The position numbers and the translations under genes are program-made. 64,000 nucleotides of DNA, from NCBI GenBank assembly GCA_001695595.3, contig MBPM02000111.1, forward strand, positions 1-64,000, written 5' to 3'. The DNA comes from Plasmopara viticola (taxonomy: Eukaryota > Oomycota > Peronosporomycetes > Peronosporales > Peronosporaceae). Below are positions 35,460 through 46,881 of the stretch, in pieces. The notes below the pieces were generated by a model. The model saw nothing but the letters and a program-made list of their open reading frames with translations. It ran no database searches and was not told the origin of the DNA. Within the stretch, counting starts at the first letter, position 1. The number at the start of each line of letters is the position of its first letter.

Positions 35460-35918
35460 AGTTCATGAAAGTTCCTGACCATCTCATGCAAGCAAATTGT
35501 TTCTTACTTTTCCAGTTTTAAATGATACCCGCGCATTTAAGACTGTTCACATCTTTCACCACTACCTTTCACCCACCGTCCAATAGCATACTGTTGATAA
35601 AAGTGAGTTAACGCTACCAGAAACCCTAAATACAAACAAGTCGTCAGCCGATCGCCGTATTCTAATCAAGGATGCGCAATTGAAAAAACAACTCCGAAGA
35701 GACAATGTGATCTATAGATCGATGTCAACACCAGTTGATAGCTCATGTTGGTAGCCTTGAAGAAACGAATAAAATGTGCGGGCTAAACGTTGAGCTATGT
35801 AGTGTCGCGATCAGAGCCACTTTACAGGTGATATAGCCGTTATTTAAACGACCTGTAAAAAGCATAATATTGTATTGCGTTTGCGAACGAATCAGTAGGT
35901 GGAAGACAAGCGCTAGTA

Positions 35919-35990
35919 TGAACACACCGGGGATTAAATCCCGGGCCTTCGGCATGCAAAGCGGACGCGCTACCACTGCGCTATACGCCC
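35919..35990 (-). pseudogene. tRNA-Ala(UGC) copy 86
   Basis: Same defects as copy 84. Unit 531. Confidence 0.55.
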
Positions 35991-36449
35991 AATTCATGAA
36001 AGTTCCTTACCATCTCATGCAAGCACATTGTTTCTTACTTTTTCAGTTTTAATTGATATTCGCGCATTTTAAGACTGTTCACATCTTTCACCTCTACCTT
36101 TTACCCACCGTCCAAAAGCATACTGTTAATAAAAGTGAGTTAACGCTACCAGAAACCCTAAATACAAACAAGTCGTCAGACAATTGCCGTATCCTAATCA
36201 AGGATGCGCAATGGAACAAACAACTTCGAAGAGACAATGTGATCTCTAGATCGATGTCAACAACAGTTGATAGCTCATGTTAGTAGCCTTGAAGAAACAA
36301 ACAAATGTGCGGGCTAAACGTTGAGCTATGTAGTGTCGCGATCAGAGCCACTTTACAGGTGATATAGCCGTTATTTAAACGACCTATAAAAAGCATAATA
36401 TTGTATTGCGTTTGCGAACGAATTAGTAGGTGGAAGGCAAGCTCTTGTA

Positions 36450-36521
36450 TGGACACACCGGGGATTGAACCCGGGGCCTTCCGCATGCAAAGCGGACGCG
36501 CTACCACTGCGCTATGCGCCC
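36450..36521 (-). tRNA. tRNA-Ala(UGC) copy 87, exact consensus
   Basis: Identical to copy 74. Unit 523. Confidence 0.93.
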
Positions 36522-36972
36522 AGTTCATGAAAGTTCCTGACCATCTCATGCAAGCAAATTACTTTTCCAGTTTTAAATGATACCCGCGCATTTAAGACTG
36601 TTCACATCTTTCACCACTACCTTTCACCCACCGTCCAATAGCATACTGTTAATAAAAGTGAGTTATCGCTACCAGAATCCCTAAATACAAACAAGTCGTC
36701 AGCCGATCGCCGTATTCTAATCAAGGATGCGCAATTGAAAAAACAACTCCGAAGAGACAATGTGATCTATGGATCGATGTCAACACTAGTTGATAGCTCA
36801 TGTTAGTAGCCTTGAAGAAACAAAAAAATGTGCGGGCTAAACGTTGAGCTATGTAGTGTCGCGATCAGAGCCACTTTACAGGTGATATAGCCGTTTATTA
36901 AACGACCTGTAGAAAGCATAATATTGTATTGCGTTTGCGAACGAATTAGTAGGTGGAAGACAAGCGCTAGTA

Positions 36973-37044
36973 TGGACACACCGGGGATTGAACCCGGGGC
37001 CTTCGGCATGCAAAGCGGACGCGCTACGATTGCGCTATGCGCCC
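36973..37044 (-). tRNA. tRNA-Ala(UGC) copy 88
   Basis: C29×C41, G18→C and a further D-arm change. Unit 530. Confidence 0.55.
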
Positions 37045-37502
37045 AGTTCATGAAAGTTCCTGACCATCTCATGCAAGCAAAGTGTTTCTTACTTTTTCAG
37101 TTACAGATGATACCCGCGCATTTAAGACTGTTCACATCTTTCACCACAACCTTTTACCCACCATCCAATAGGATACTGTTAATAAGAGTGAGTTGACGCT
37201 ACCAGAAACCCTAAATACAAACAAGTCGTCAGCCGATCGCCGTATTCTAATCAAGAATGCGCAATTGAAGAAAAAACTTCGAAGAGACAATATGATCTCT
37301 AGATCGATGTCAACACCAGTTGATAGCTCATGTAAGTAGTCTTGAAGAAACGAAAAAATGTGCGGGCTTAATGTTGAGCTATGTAGTGTCACGATCAGAG
37401 CCACTTTACAGGTGATATAGCCGCTTTTTAAACGACCTGTAAAATACATAATATTGTTTTGCGTTTGCGAACGAATCAGTAGGTGGAAGACAAGCGCTAG
37501 TA

Positions 37503-37574
37503 TGAACACACCGGGGATTAAATCCCGGGCCTTCGGCATGCAAAGCGGACGCGCTACCACTGCGCTATACGCCC
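37503..37574 (-). pseudogene. tRNA-Ala(UGC) copy 89
   Basis: Same defects as copy 84. Unit 559, because the next trailer has the 30-bp insert. Confidence 0.55.
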
Positions 37575-37953
37575 AGTTCATGAAAGTTCCTTACCATCTC
37601 ATGCAAGCACATTGTTTCTTACTTTGTCAGTTTTAATTGATATTCGCGCATTTTAAGACTGTTCACATCTTTCACCACTACCTTTTACCCACCGTCCAAT
37701 AGCATACTGTTAATAAAAGTGAGTTAACGCTACCAGAAACCCTAAATACAAACAAGTCGTCAGACAATTGCCGTATCCTAATCAAGGATGCGCAATGGAA
37801 CAAACAACTTCGAAGAGACAATGTGATCTCTAGATCGATGTCAACAACAGTTGTTAGCTCATGTTAGTAGCCTTGAAGAAACGAAAAAATGTGCGGGTTA
37901 AACGTTGAGTTATGTAGTGTCACGATCAGAGCCACTTTACAGGTGATATAGCC

Positions 37954-37990
37954 ATCTACATACTTGCCGGAGTAGTTGCAGTCGTTTGTG
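37954..37990. repeat. 30-bp-net insert in the tRNA 3'-trailer hairpin (first of nine)
   Basis: A 37-bp segment (starts ATCTACATAC, ends GTCGTTTGTG) replaces the 11-bp loop sequence of the trailer hairpin. Further copies start at 38,347; 39,435; 39,828; 40,916; 41,471; 43,991; 45,077; 45,632. All lie in 37.9-45.7 kb. The hairpin arms ACAGGT and ACCTGT are kept on both sides. Confidence 0.85.
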
Positions 37991-38061
37991 GACCTGTATA
38001 AAAAGCATAATATTGGATTGCGTTTGCGAACGAATTAGTAAGTGGAAGACAAGCGCTAGTA

Positions 38062-38133
38062 TGGACACACCGGGGATTGAAACGGGGGCCTTCAGCATGC
38101 AAAGCGGACGCGCTACGACTGCGCTATACGCCC
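38062..38133 (-). pseudogene. tRNA-Ala(UGC) copy 90
   Basis: T-stem changes, C29×U41, G18→C, U6·G67. Insert in its trailer. Unit 393. Confidence 0.5.
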
Positions 38134-38454
38134 AGTTCATGAAAGTTCCTGACCAGCCGATCGCCGTATTCTAATCAAGGATGCGCAATTGAAGAAACAA
38201 CTTCGAAGAGACAATGTGATCTATAGATCGATGTCAACAACAGTTGTTAACTCATGTTAGTAGCCTTGAAGAAACGAAAAAATGTGCGGGTTAAACGTTG
38301 AGCTATGTAGTGTCACGATCAGAGCCACTTTACAGGTGATATAGCCATCTATATACTTGCCGGAGTAGTTGCAGTCGTTTGTGGACCTGTATAAAAAGCA
38401 TAATATTGGATTGCGTTTGCGAACGAATTAGTAGGTGGAAGACGAGCGCTTGTA

Positions 38455-38526
38455 TGGACACACCGGGGATTGAACCCGGGGCCTTCCGCATGCAAAGCGG
38501 ACGTGCTACCACTGCACTATGTGCCC
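38455..38526 (-). tRNA. tRNA-Ala(UGC) copy 91
   Basis: A5:U68 replaces G5·U68; two D-stem changes. Insert in trailer. Unit 529. Confidence 0.6.
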
Positions 38527-38983
38527 AGTTCATGAAAAATCCTGACTATCTCATGCAAGCACATTGTTTCTTACTTTTTAAGTTTTAAATGATACCCGCG
38601 CATTTAAGACTGTTCACTTCTTTCACCACTCCTTTCACCCACCGTCCAATAGCATTCTGTTAATGAAAGCGAGGTAACGCTACCAGAAACCCTAAATACA
38701 AACAAGTCGTCAGCCGATCGCCGTATTCTAATCAAGGATGCGCGATTGAAAAAACAACTTCGAAGAGACAATGTGATCTCTAGATCGATGTCAACACCAG
38801 TTGATAGCTCATGTTAGTAGTCTTGAAGAAATGAAAAAATGTGCGGGCTTAACGTTGAGCTATGTAGTGTCACGATCAGAGCCACTTTACCGGTGATATA
38901 GCCGCTTTTTAAACGACCTGTAAAATACATAATATTGTATTGCGTTTGCGAACGAATTAGTAGGTGGAAGACAAGCGCTAGTA

Positions 38984-39055
38984 TGAACACACCGGGGATT
39001 AAATCCCGGGCCTTCGGCATGCAAAGCGGACGCGCTACCACTGCGCTATACGCCC
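38984..39055 (-). pseudogene. tRNA-Ala(UGC) copy 92
   Basis: Same defects as copy 84. Unit 559. Confidence 0.55.
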
Positions 39056-39542
39056 AGTTCATGAAAGTTCCTTACCATCTCATGCAAGCACATTGTTTCT
39101 TACTTTTTCAGTTTTAATTGATATTCGCGCATTTTAAGACTGTTCACATCTTTCACCTCTACCTTTTACCCACCGTCCAATAGCATACTGTTAATAAAAG
39201 TGAGTTCACGCTACCAGAAACCCTAAATACAAACAAGTCGTCAGACAATTGCCGTATCCTAATCAAGGATGCGCAATGGAACAAACAACTTCGAAGAGAC
39301 AATGTGATCTCTAGATCGATGTCAACAACAGTTGTTAGCTCATGTTAGTAGCCTTGAAGAAACGAAAAAATGTGCGGGTTAAACGTTGAGTTATGTAGTG
39401 TCACGATCAGAGCCACTTTACAGGTGATATAGCCATCTATATTCTTGCCGGAGTAGTTGCAGTCGTTTGTGGACCTGTATAAAAAGCATAATATTTGATT
39501 GCGTTTGCGAACGAATTAGTAGGTGGAAGACAAGCGCTAGTA

Positions 39543-39614
39543 TGGACACACCGGGGATTGAAACCGGGGCCTTCAGCATGCAAAGCGGACGCGCTACGAC
39601 TGCGCTATGGGCCC
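39543..39614 (-). pseudogene. tRNA-Ala(UGC) copy 93
   Basis: T-stem change, C29×U41, G18→C, C5×U68. Insert in trailer. Unit 393. Same as copy 101. Confidence 0.5.
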
Positions 39615-39935
39615 AGTTCATGAAAGTTCCTGACCAGCCGATCGCCGTATTCTAATCAAGGATGCGCAATTGAAGAAACAACTTCGAAGAGACAATGTGA
39701 TCTATAGATCGATGTCAACAACAGTTGTTAACTCATGTTAGTAGCCTTGAAGAAACGAAAAAATGTGCGGGTTAAACGTTGAGTTATGTAGTGTCACGAT
39801 CAGAGCCACTTTACAGGTGATATAGCCATCTATATACTTGCCGGAGTAGTTGCAGTCGTTTGTGGACCTGTATAAAAAGCATAATATTGGATTGCGTTTG
39901 CGAACGAATTAGTAGGTGGAAGACAAGCGCTTGTA

Positions 39936-40007
39936 TGGACACACCGGGGATTGAACCCGGGGCCTTCCGCATGCAAAGCGGACGCGCTACCACTGCGCTA
40001 TGTGCCC
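39936..40007 (-). tRNA. tRNA-Ala(UGC) copy 94
   Basis: Fully paired; A5:U68 gives one more Watson-Crick pair than consensus. G3:U70 kept. Insert in trailer. Unit 530. Confidence 0.88.
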
Positions 40008-40465
40008 AGTTCATGAAAAATCCTGACTATCTCATGCAAGCACATTGTTTCTTACTTTTTCAGTTTTAAATGATACCCGCGCATTTAAGACTGTTCACTT
40101 CTTTCACCACTACCTTTTACCCACCGTCCAATAGCATTCTGTTAATGAAAGCGAGGTAACGCTACCAGAAACCCTAAATACAAACAAGTCGTCAGCCGAT
40201 CGCCGTATTCTAATCAAGGATGCGCAATTGAAAAAACAACTCCGAAGAGACAATGTGATCTATAGATCGATGTCAACACCAGTTGATAGCTCATGTTAGT
40301 AGCCTTGAAGAAACGAAAAAATGTGCGGGCTAAACGTTGAGCTATGTAGTGTCGCGATCAGAGCCACTTTACAGGTGAAATAGCCGTTTTTTAAACGACC
40401 TGTAAAATACATAATATTGTATTGCGTTTGCGGACGATTTAGTAGGTGTTGGACAAGCGCTAGTA

Positions 40466-40537
40466 TGGACACACCAAGAATTGAACCCGGGGTCTTCGGC
40501 ATGCAAAGCGGACGCGCTACCACTGCGCTATGCGCCC
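40466..40537 (-). pseudogene. tRNA-Ala(UGC) copy 95
   Basis: T-stem and C29×C41 defects. Same as copy 103. Unit 556. Confidence 0.5.
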
Positions 40538-41021
40538 ATTTCATGAATGTTCCTGACCATCTCATGCAAGCACATTGTTTCTTACTTTTTAAGTTTTAAA
40601 TGATACCCGCGCATTTAAGACTGTTCACATCTTTCACCACTACCTTTCACCCACCGTCCAATAGCATACTGTTAATAAAAGTGAGTTAACGCTACCAGAA
40701 ACCCTAAAAAAACACAAGTTGTCAGCCGATCGCCGTATTTTAATCAAGAATGCGCAATAGAAGAAACAACTTCCAAGAGACAATGTGATCTCTAGATCGA
40801 TGTCAACAACAGTTGTTAACTCATGTTAGTAGCCTTGAAGAAACGAAAAAATGTGCGGGCTAAACGTTGAGCTATGTAGTGTCGCGATCAGAGCCACTTT
40901 ACAGGTGATATAGCCATCTACATACTTGCCGGAGTAGTTGCAGTCGTTTGTGGACCTGTAAAAAACATAATATTGGATTGCGTTTGCGAACGATTTAGTT
41001 GGTGGAAGACAAGCGCTAGTA

Positions 41022-41092
41022 TGGACACACCGGGGATTGAACCGGGGTCTTTGGCATGCAAAGCGGACGCGCTACCACTGCGCTATGCGCCC
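41022..41092 (-). pseudogene. tRNA-Ala(UGC) copy 96
   Basis: 71 nt: T-stem base lost; C29×C41 and C28×A42. Insert in trailer. Same as copy 104. Unit 555. Confidence 0.5.
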
Positions 41093-41576
41093 ATTTCATG
41101 AAAGGTCCTGACCATCTCATGCAAGCACATTGTTTCTTACTTTTTCAGTTTTAAATGATACCCGCGCATTTAACACTGTTCACATCTTTCACCATTACCT
41201 TTTAACCACCGTCCAATAGCATTCTGTTAATGAAAGTGAGTCAACGCTACCAGAAACCCTAAATAAACACAAGTCGTCAGACAATCGCCGTATATCAATC
41301 AAGGATGCGCAATGGAACAAACAACTTCGAAGAGACAATGTGATCTCTAGATCGATGTCAACAACAGTTGTTGGCTCATGTTAGTAGCCTTGAAAAAACG
41401 AAAAAATGTGCGGGTTAAACGTTGAGTTATGTAGTGTCACGATCAGAGCCACTTTACAGGTGATATAGCCATCTACATACTTGCCGGAGTAGTTGCAGTC
41501 GTTTGTGGACCTGTAAAAAGCATAATATTGGATTGCGTTTGCGAACGAATTAGTAGGTGGAAGGCAAGCTCTTGTA

Positions 41577-41646
41577 TGACACACCGGGGATTGAACCCGG
41601 GGCCTTTCGCATGCAAAGCGGACGCGCTACCACTGCGTTATGCGCC
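41577..41646 (-). pseudogene. tRNA-Ala(UGC) copy 97
   Basis: 70 nt: one base lost from each acceptor strand; C28×A42. Insert in trailer. Same as copy 105. Unit 529. Confidence 0.5.
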
Positions 41647-42105
41647 AGTTCATGAAAATTCCTGACCATCTCATGCAAGCACATTGTTTCTTACTTTTTC
41701 AGTTTTAAATGGTATTCGCGCAATTTAAGACTGTTCACATCTTTCACCACTACCTTTTACCCACCATCCAATAGCATACTGTTAATAAAAGTGAGTTAAC
41801 GCTACCAGAAACCCTGAATACAAACAAGTCGTCAGCCGATCGGCGTATTCTAATCAAGAATGCGCAATTGAGTAAACAACTTCGAAGAGACATTGTGATC
41901 TATAAATCGATGTCAACACCAGTTGATAGCTCATGTTAGTAGTCTTGAAGAAACGAAAAAATGTGCGGGCTTAACGTTGAGCTACGTAGTGTCACGATCA
42001 GAGCCACATTACAGATGATATAGCCGTTTCTTAAACGACCTGATAAAAGCATGATATTGTATTGAGTTTGCGAATGAATTAGTAGATGGAAGACAAGCAC
42101 TAGTA

Positions 42106-42189
42106 TGGGCACACCGGGGTTTTGAACCCGGGGCCTTCCTGGGGCCTTCCGCATGCAAAGCGGACGCGCTACCATTGCGCTATGCGCCC
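42106..42189 (-). pseudogene. tRNA-Ala(UGC) copy 98, internal 12-nt duplication
   Basis: 84 nt: the GGGGCCTTCC segment at the variable loop is duplicated; G3:C70. Same as copy 106. Unit 542. Confidence 0.6.
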
Positions 42190-42647
42190 TGTTCATGAAA
42201 GTTCTTGACCATCTCATGCAAGCACATTGTTCCTTTCTTTTTCAGTTTTGAATGATACCCGCGAATTTGAGACTGTTCACACCTTTCACCACAACCTTTC
42301 ACCCGCCGTCCAATAGCATAATGTTAATAAAAGTGAGTTCACGCTACCAAAAACCCTAAATACAAACAAGTCGTCAGCCGATCGCCGTATTCTAATCAAG
42401 GATGCGCAATGGAACAAACAACTTCGAAAAGACAATGTGATTTCTAGATCGATGTCAACACCAGTTGATAGCTCATGTTAGCAGCCTTGAAGAAACGAAA
42501 GAATGTGCGGGCTAAACGTTGAGCTATGTAGTGTCACGATCAGAGCCACTTTACAGGTGATATAGCCGTTCTTTTAACGACCTGTAAAATACATAATATT
42601 GTATTGCGTTTGCGAACGAATTAGTAGGTGGAAGACAAGCGCTAGTA

Positions 42648-42719
42648 TGGACACACCGGGGATTGAACCCGGGGCCTTCCGCATGCAAAGCGGACGCGCT
42701 ACCACTGCGCTATGCGCCC
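42648..42719 (-). tRNA. tRNA-Ala(UGC) copy 99, exact consensus
   Basis: Identical to copy 74. Its counterpart in the duplicated block, copy 107, is degraded. Unit 529. Confidence 0.93.
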
Positions 42720-43176
42720 AGTTCATGAAAGTTCCTGACCATCTCATGCAAGCACATTGTTTCTTACTTTTTCAGTTTTAGATGATACCCGCGCATTAAA
42801 GACTGTTCACATCTTTCACCACTCCTTTCACCCACCATCCAATAGTATACTGTTAATAAAAGTGAGTTAACGCTACCAGAAACCCTAAATACAAACAAGT
42901 CGTCAGCCGATCGCCGTATTCCAATCAAGGATGCGCAATTGAAAAAACAACTTTGAAGAGACAATGTGATCTATGGATCGATGTCAACACCAGTTGATAG
43001 CTCATGTTAGTAGCCTTGAAGAAACGAAAAAATGTGCGGGCTAAACGTTGAGCTATGAAGTGTCGCGATCAGAGCCACTTTACAGGTGATATAGCCGTTA
43101 TTTAAACGACCTGTAAAAAGCATAATATTGTATTGCGTTTGCGAACGAATTAGTAGGTGGAAGACAAGCGCTAGTA

Positions 43177-43248
43177 TGGACACACCGGGGATTGAACCCA
43201 GGGCCTTCCGCATGCAAAGCGGACGCGCTACCACTGCGCTATGCGCCC
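43177..43248 (-). tRNA. tRNA-Ala(UGC) copy 100
   Basis: As copy 83 (one T-stem change). Unit 529. Confidence 0.8.
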
Positions 43249-43705
43249 AGTTCATGAAAGTTCCTGATTATCTCATGCAAGCAAAGTGTTTCTTACTTTT
43301 CCAGTTTTAAATAATACCCGCGCATTTAAGACTGTTCACATCTTTCACCACTCCTTTCACCCACCATCCAATAGGATACTGTTAATAAAAGTGCGTTGAC
43401 GCTACCAGAAACCCTAAATACAAACAAGTCGTCAGCCGATCGCCGTATTCTAATCAAGAATGCGCAATTGAAGAAACAACTTCGAAGAGACAATGTGATC
43501 TATAAATCGATGTCAACACCAGTTGATAGCTCATGTAAGTAGTCTTGAAGAAACGAAAAAATGTGCGGGCTTAACGTTGAGCTATGTAGTGTCACGATCA
43601 GAGCCACTTTACCGGTGATATAGCCGCTTTTTAAACGACCTGTAAAATACATAATATTGTATTGCGTTTGCGAACGAATCAGTAGGTGGAAGACAAGCGC
43701 TAGTA

Positions 43706-43777
43706 TGGACACACCGGGGATTGAAACCGGGGCCTTCAGCATGCAAAGCGGACGCGCTACGACTGCGCTATGGGCCC
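43706..43777 (-). pseudogene. tRNA-Ala(UGC) copy 101
   Basis: Same tRNA as copy 93 but no insert in its trailer, so the block boundary lies just left of here. Unit 393. Confidence 0.5.
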
Positions 43778-44098
43778 AGTTCATGAAAGTTCCTGACCAG
43801 CCGATCGCCGTATTCTAATCAAGGATGCGCAATTGAAGAAACAACTTCGAAGAGACAATGTGATCTATAGATCGATGTCAACAACAGTTGTTAACTCATG
43901 TTAGTAGCCTTGAAGAAACGAAAAAATGTGCGGGTTAAACGTTGAGTTATGTAGTGTCACGATCAGAGCCACTTTACAGGTGATATAGCCATCTATATAC
44001 TTGCCGGAGTAGTTGCAGTCGTTTGTGGACCTGTATAAAAAACATAATATTGGATTGCGTTTGCGAACGAATTAGTAGGTGGAAGACAAGCGCTTGTA

Positions 44099-44169
44099 TG
44101 GACACACCGGGGATTGAACCCGGGGCCTTCCGCATGCAAAGCGGACGCGCTACCACTGCGCTATGCGCC
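44099..44169 (-). tRNA. tRNA-Ala(UGC) copy 102, 1-nt acceptor deletion
   Basis: 71 nt: one base lost from the 5' acceptor strand; rest consensus. Insert in trailer. Unit 528. Confidence 0.6.
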
Positions 44170-44626
44170 AGTTCATGAAAGATCCTGACTATCTCATGCA
44201 AGCACATTGTTTCTTACTTTTTCAGTTTTAAATGATACCCGCGCATTTAAGACTGTTCACTTCTTTCACCACTCCTTTCACCCACCGTCCAATAGCATTC
44301 TGTTAATGAAAGCGAGGTAACGCTACCAGAAACCCTAAATACAAACAAGTCGTCAGCCGATCGCCGTATTCTAATCAAGGATGCGCAATTGAAAAAACAA
44401 CTCCGAAGAGACAATGTGATCTATGGATCGATGTCAACACCAGTTGATAGCTCATGTTAGTAGCCTTGAAGAAACGAAAAAATGTGCGGGCTAAACGTTG
44501 AGCTATGTAGTGTCGCGATCAGAGCCACTTTACAGGTGAAATAGCCGTTTTTTAAACGACCTGTAAAATACATAATATTGTATTGCGTTTGCGGACGATT
44601 TAGTAGGTGTTGGACAAGCGCTAGTA

Positions 44627-44698
44627 TGGACACACCAAGAATTGAACCCGGGGTCTTCGGCATGCAAAGCGGACGCGCTACCACTGCGCTATGCGCCC
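44627..44698 (-). pseudogene. tRNA-Ala(UGC) copy 103
   Basis: Duplicate of copy 95. Unit 556. Confidence 0.5.
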
Positions 44699-45182
44699 AT
44701 TTCATGAATGTTCCTGACCATCTCATGCAAGCACATTGTTTCTTACTTTTTAAGTTTTAAATGATACCCGCGCATTTAAGACTGTTCACATCTTTCACCA
44801 TTACCTTTTACCCACCGTCCAATAGCATTCTGTTAATAAAAGTGAGTTAACGCTACCAGAAACCCTAAAAAAACACAAGTTGTCAGCCGATCGCCGTATT
44901 TTAATCAAGAATGCGCAATAGAAGAAACAACTTCCAAGAGACAATGTGATCTCTAGATCGATGTCAACAACAGTTGTTAACTCATGTTAGTAGCCTTAAA
45001 GAAACGAAAAAATGTGCGGGTTAAACGTTGAGCTATGTAGTGTCACGATCAGAGCCACTTTACAGGTGATATAGCCATCTACATACTTGCCGGAGTAGTT
45101 GCAGTCGTTTGTGGACCTGTAAAAAGCATAATATTGGATTGCGTTTGCGAACGATTTAGTTGGTGGAAGACAAGCGCTAGTA

Positions 45183-45253
45183 TGGACACACCGGGGATTG
45201 AACCGGGGTCTTTGGCATGCAAAGCGGACGCGCTACCACTGCGCTATGCGCCC
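45183..45253 (-). pseudogene. tRNA-Ala(UGC) copy 104
   Basis: Duplicate of copy 96. Insert in trailer. Unit 555. Confidence 0.5.
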
Positions 45254-45737
45254 ATTTCATGAATGTTCCTGACCATCTCATGCAAGCACATTGTTTCTTA
45301 CTTTTTCAGTTTTAAATGATACCCGCGCATTTAACACTGTTCACATCTTTCACCATTACCTTTTAACCACCGTCCAATAGCATTCTGTTAATGAAAGTGA
45401 GTTAACGCTACCAGAAACCCTAAATAAACACAAGTCGTCAGACAATCGCCGTATATCAATCAAGGATGCGCAATTGAAGAAACAACTTCGAAGAGACAAT
45501 GTGATCTCTAGATCGATGTCAACAACAGTTGTTGGCTCATGTTAGTAGCCTTGAAAAAACGAAAAAATGTGCGGGTTAAACGTTGAGTTATGTAGTGTCA
45601 CGATCAGAGCCACTTTACAGGTGATATAGCCATCTACATACTTGCCGGAGTAGTTGCAGTCGTTTGTGGACCTGTAAAAAGCATAATATTGGATTGCGTT
45701 TGCGAACGAATTAGTAGGTGGAAGGCAAGCTCTTGTA

Positions 45738-45807
45738 TGACACACCGGGGATTGAACCCGGGGCCTTTCGCATGCAAAGCGGACGCGCTACCACTGCGTT
45801 ATGCGCC
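45738..45807 (-). pseudogene. tRNA-Ala(UGC) copy 105
   Basis: Duplicate of copy 97. Insert in trailer. Unit 529. Confidence 0.5.
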
Positions 45808-46266
45808 AGTTCATGAAAATTCCTGACCATCTCATGCAAGCACATTGTTTCTTACTTTTTCAGTTTTAAATGGTATTCGCGCAATTTAAGACTGTTCACA
45901 TCTTTCACCACTACCTTTTACCCACCATCCAATAGCATACTGTTAATAAAAGTGAGTTAACGCTACCAGAAACCCTGAATACAAACAAGTCGTCAGCCGA
46001 TCGGCGTATTCTAATCAAGAATGCGCAATTGAGTAAACAACTTCGAAGAGACATTGTGATCTATAAATCGATGTCAACACCAGTTGATAGCTCATGTTAG
46101 TAGTCTTGAAGAAACGAAAAAATGTGCGGGCTTAACGTTGAGCTACGTAGTGTCACGATCAGAGCCACATTACAGATGATATAGCCGTTTCTTAAACGAC
46201 CTGATAAAAGCATGATATTGTATTGAGTTTGCGAATGAATTAGTAGATGGAAGACAAGCACTAGTA

Positions 46267-46350
46267 TGGGCACACCGGGGTTTTGAACCCGGGGCCTTCC
46301 TGGGGCCTTCCGCATGCAAAGCGGACGCGCTACCATTGCGCTATGCGCCC
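46267..46350 (-). pseudogene. tRNA-Ala(UGC) copy 106, internal duplication
   Basis: Duplicate of copy 98, 84 nt. Unit 543. Confidence 0.6.
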
Positions 46351-46809
46351 TGTTCATGAAAGTTCTTGACCATCTCATGCAAGCACATTGTTCCTTTCTT
46401 TTTCAGTTTTGAATGATACCCGGCGAATTTGAGACTGTTCACACCTTTCACCACAACCTTTCACCCGCCGTCCAATAGCATAATGTTAATAAAAGTGAGT
46501 TCACGCTACCAAAAACCCTAAATACAAACAAGTCGTCAGCCGATCGCCGTATTCTAATCAAGGATGCGCAATGGAACAAACAACTTCGAAAAGACAATGT
46601 GATTTCTAGATCGATGTCAACACCAGTTGATAGCTCATGTTAGCAGCCTTGAAGAAACGAAAGAATGTGCGGGCTAAACGTTGAGCTATGTAGTGTCACG
46701 ATCAGAGCCACTTTACAGGTGATATAGCCGTTCTTTTAACGACCTGTAAAATACATAATATTGTATTGCGTTTGCGAACGAATTAGTAGGTGGAAGACAA
46801 GCGCTAGTA

Positions 46810-46881
46810 TGAACATACCGGGGATTGAACCCGGGGCCCTCCGCATGCAAACCAGACACCCTACCACTGCGCTATGCGCCC
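46810..46881 (-). pseudogene. tRNA-Ala(UGC) copy 107
   Basis: Several anticodon-stem and D-stem mismatches; anticodon loop kept. Last recognisable full-length copy before the decayed edge. Confidence 0.6.

Larger units (their letters stand above)
39490..42820. repeat. Duplicated multi-unit block, left copy (about 3.3 kb)
   Basis: Copies 93-99 with their flanks recur as copies 101-107, offset 4,161-4,163 bp. Shared private marks include the 12-nt tRNA duplication (42,106 and 46,267), the acceptor deletions (41,577 and 45,738) and the rare ACCAAGAATTG T-arm variant (40,466 and 44,627). The right copy is at about 43,653-46,985. Boundaries are approximate, by eye. Confidence 0.85.
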
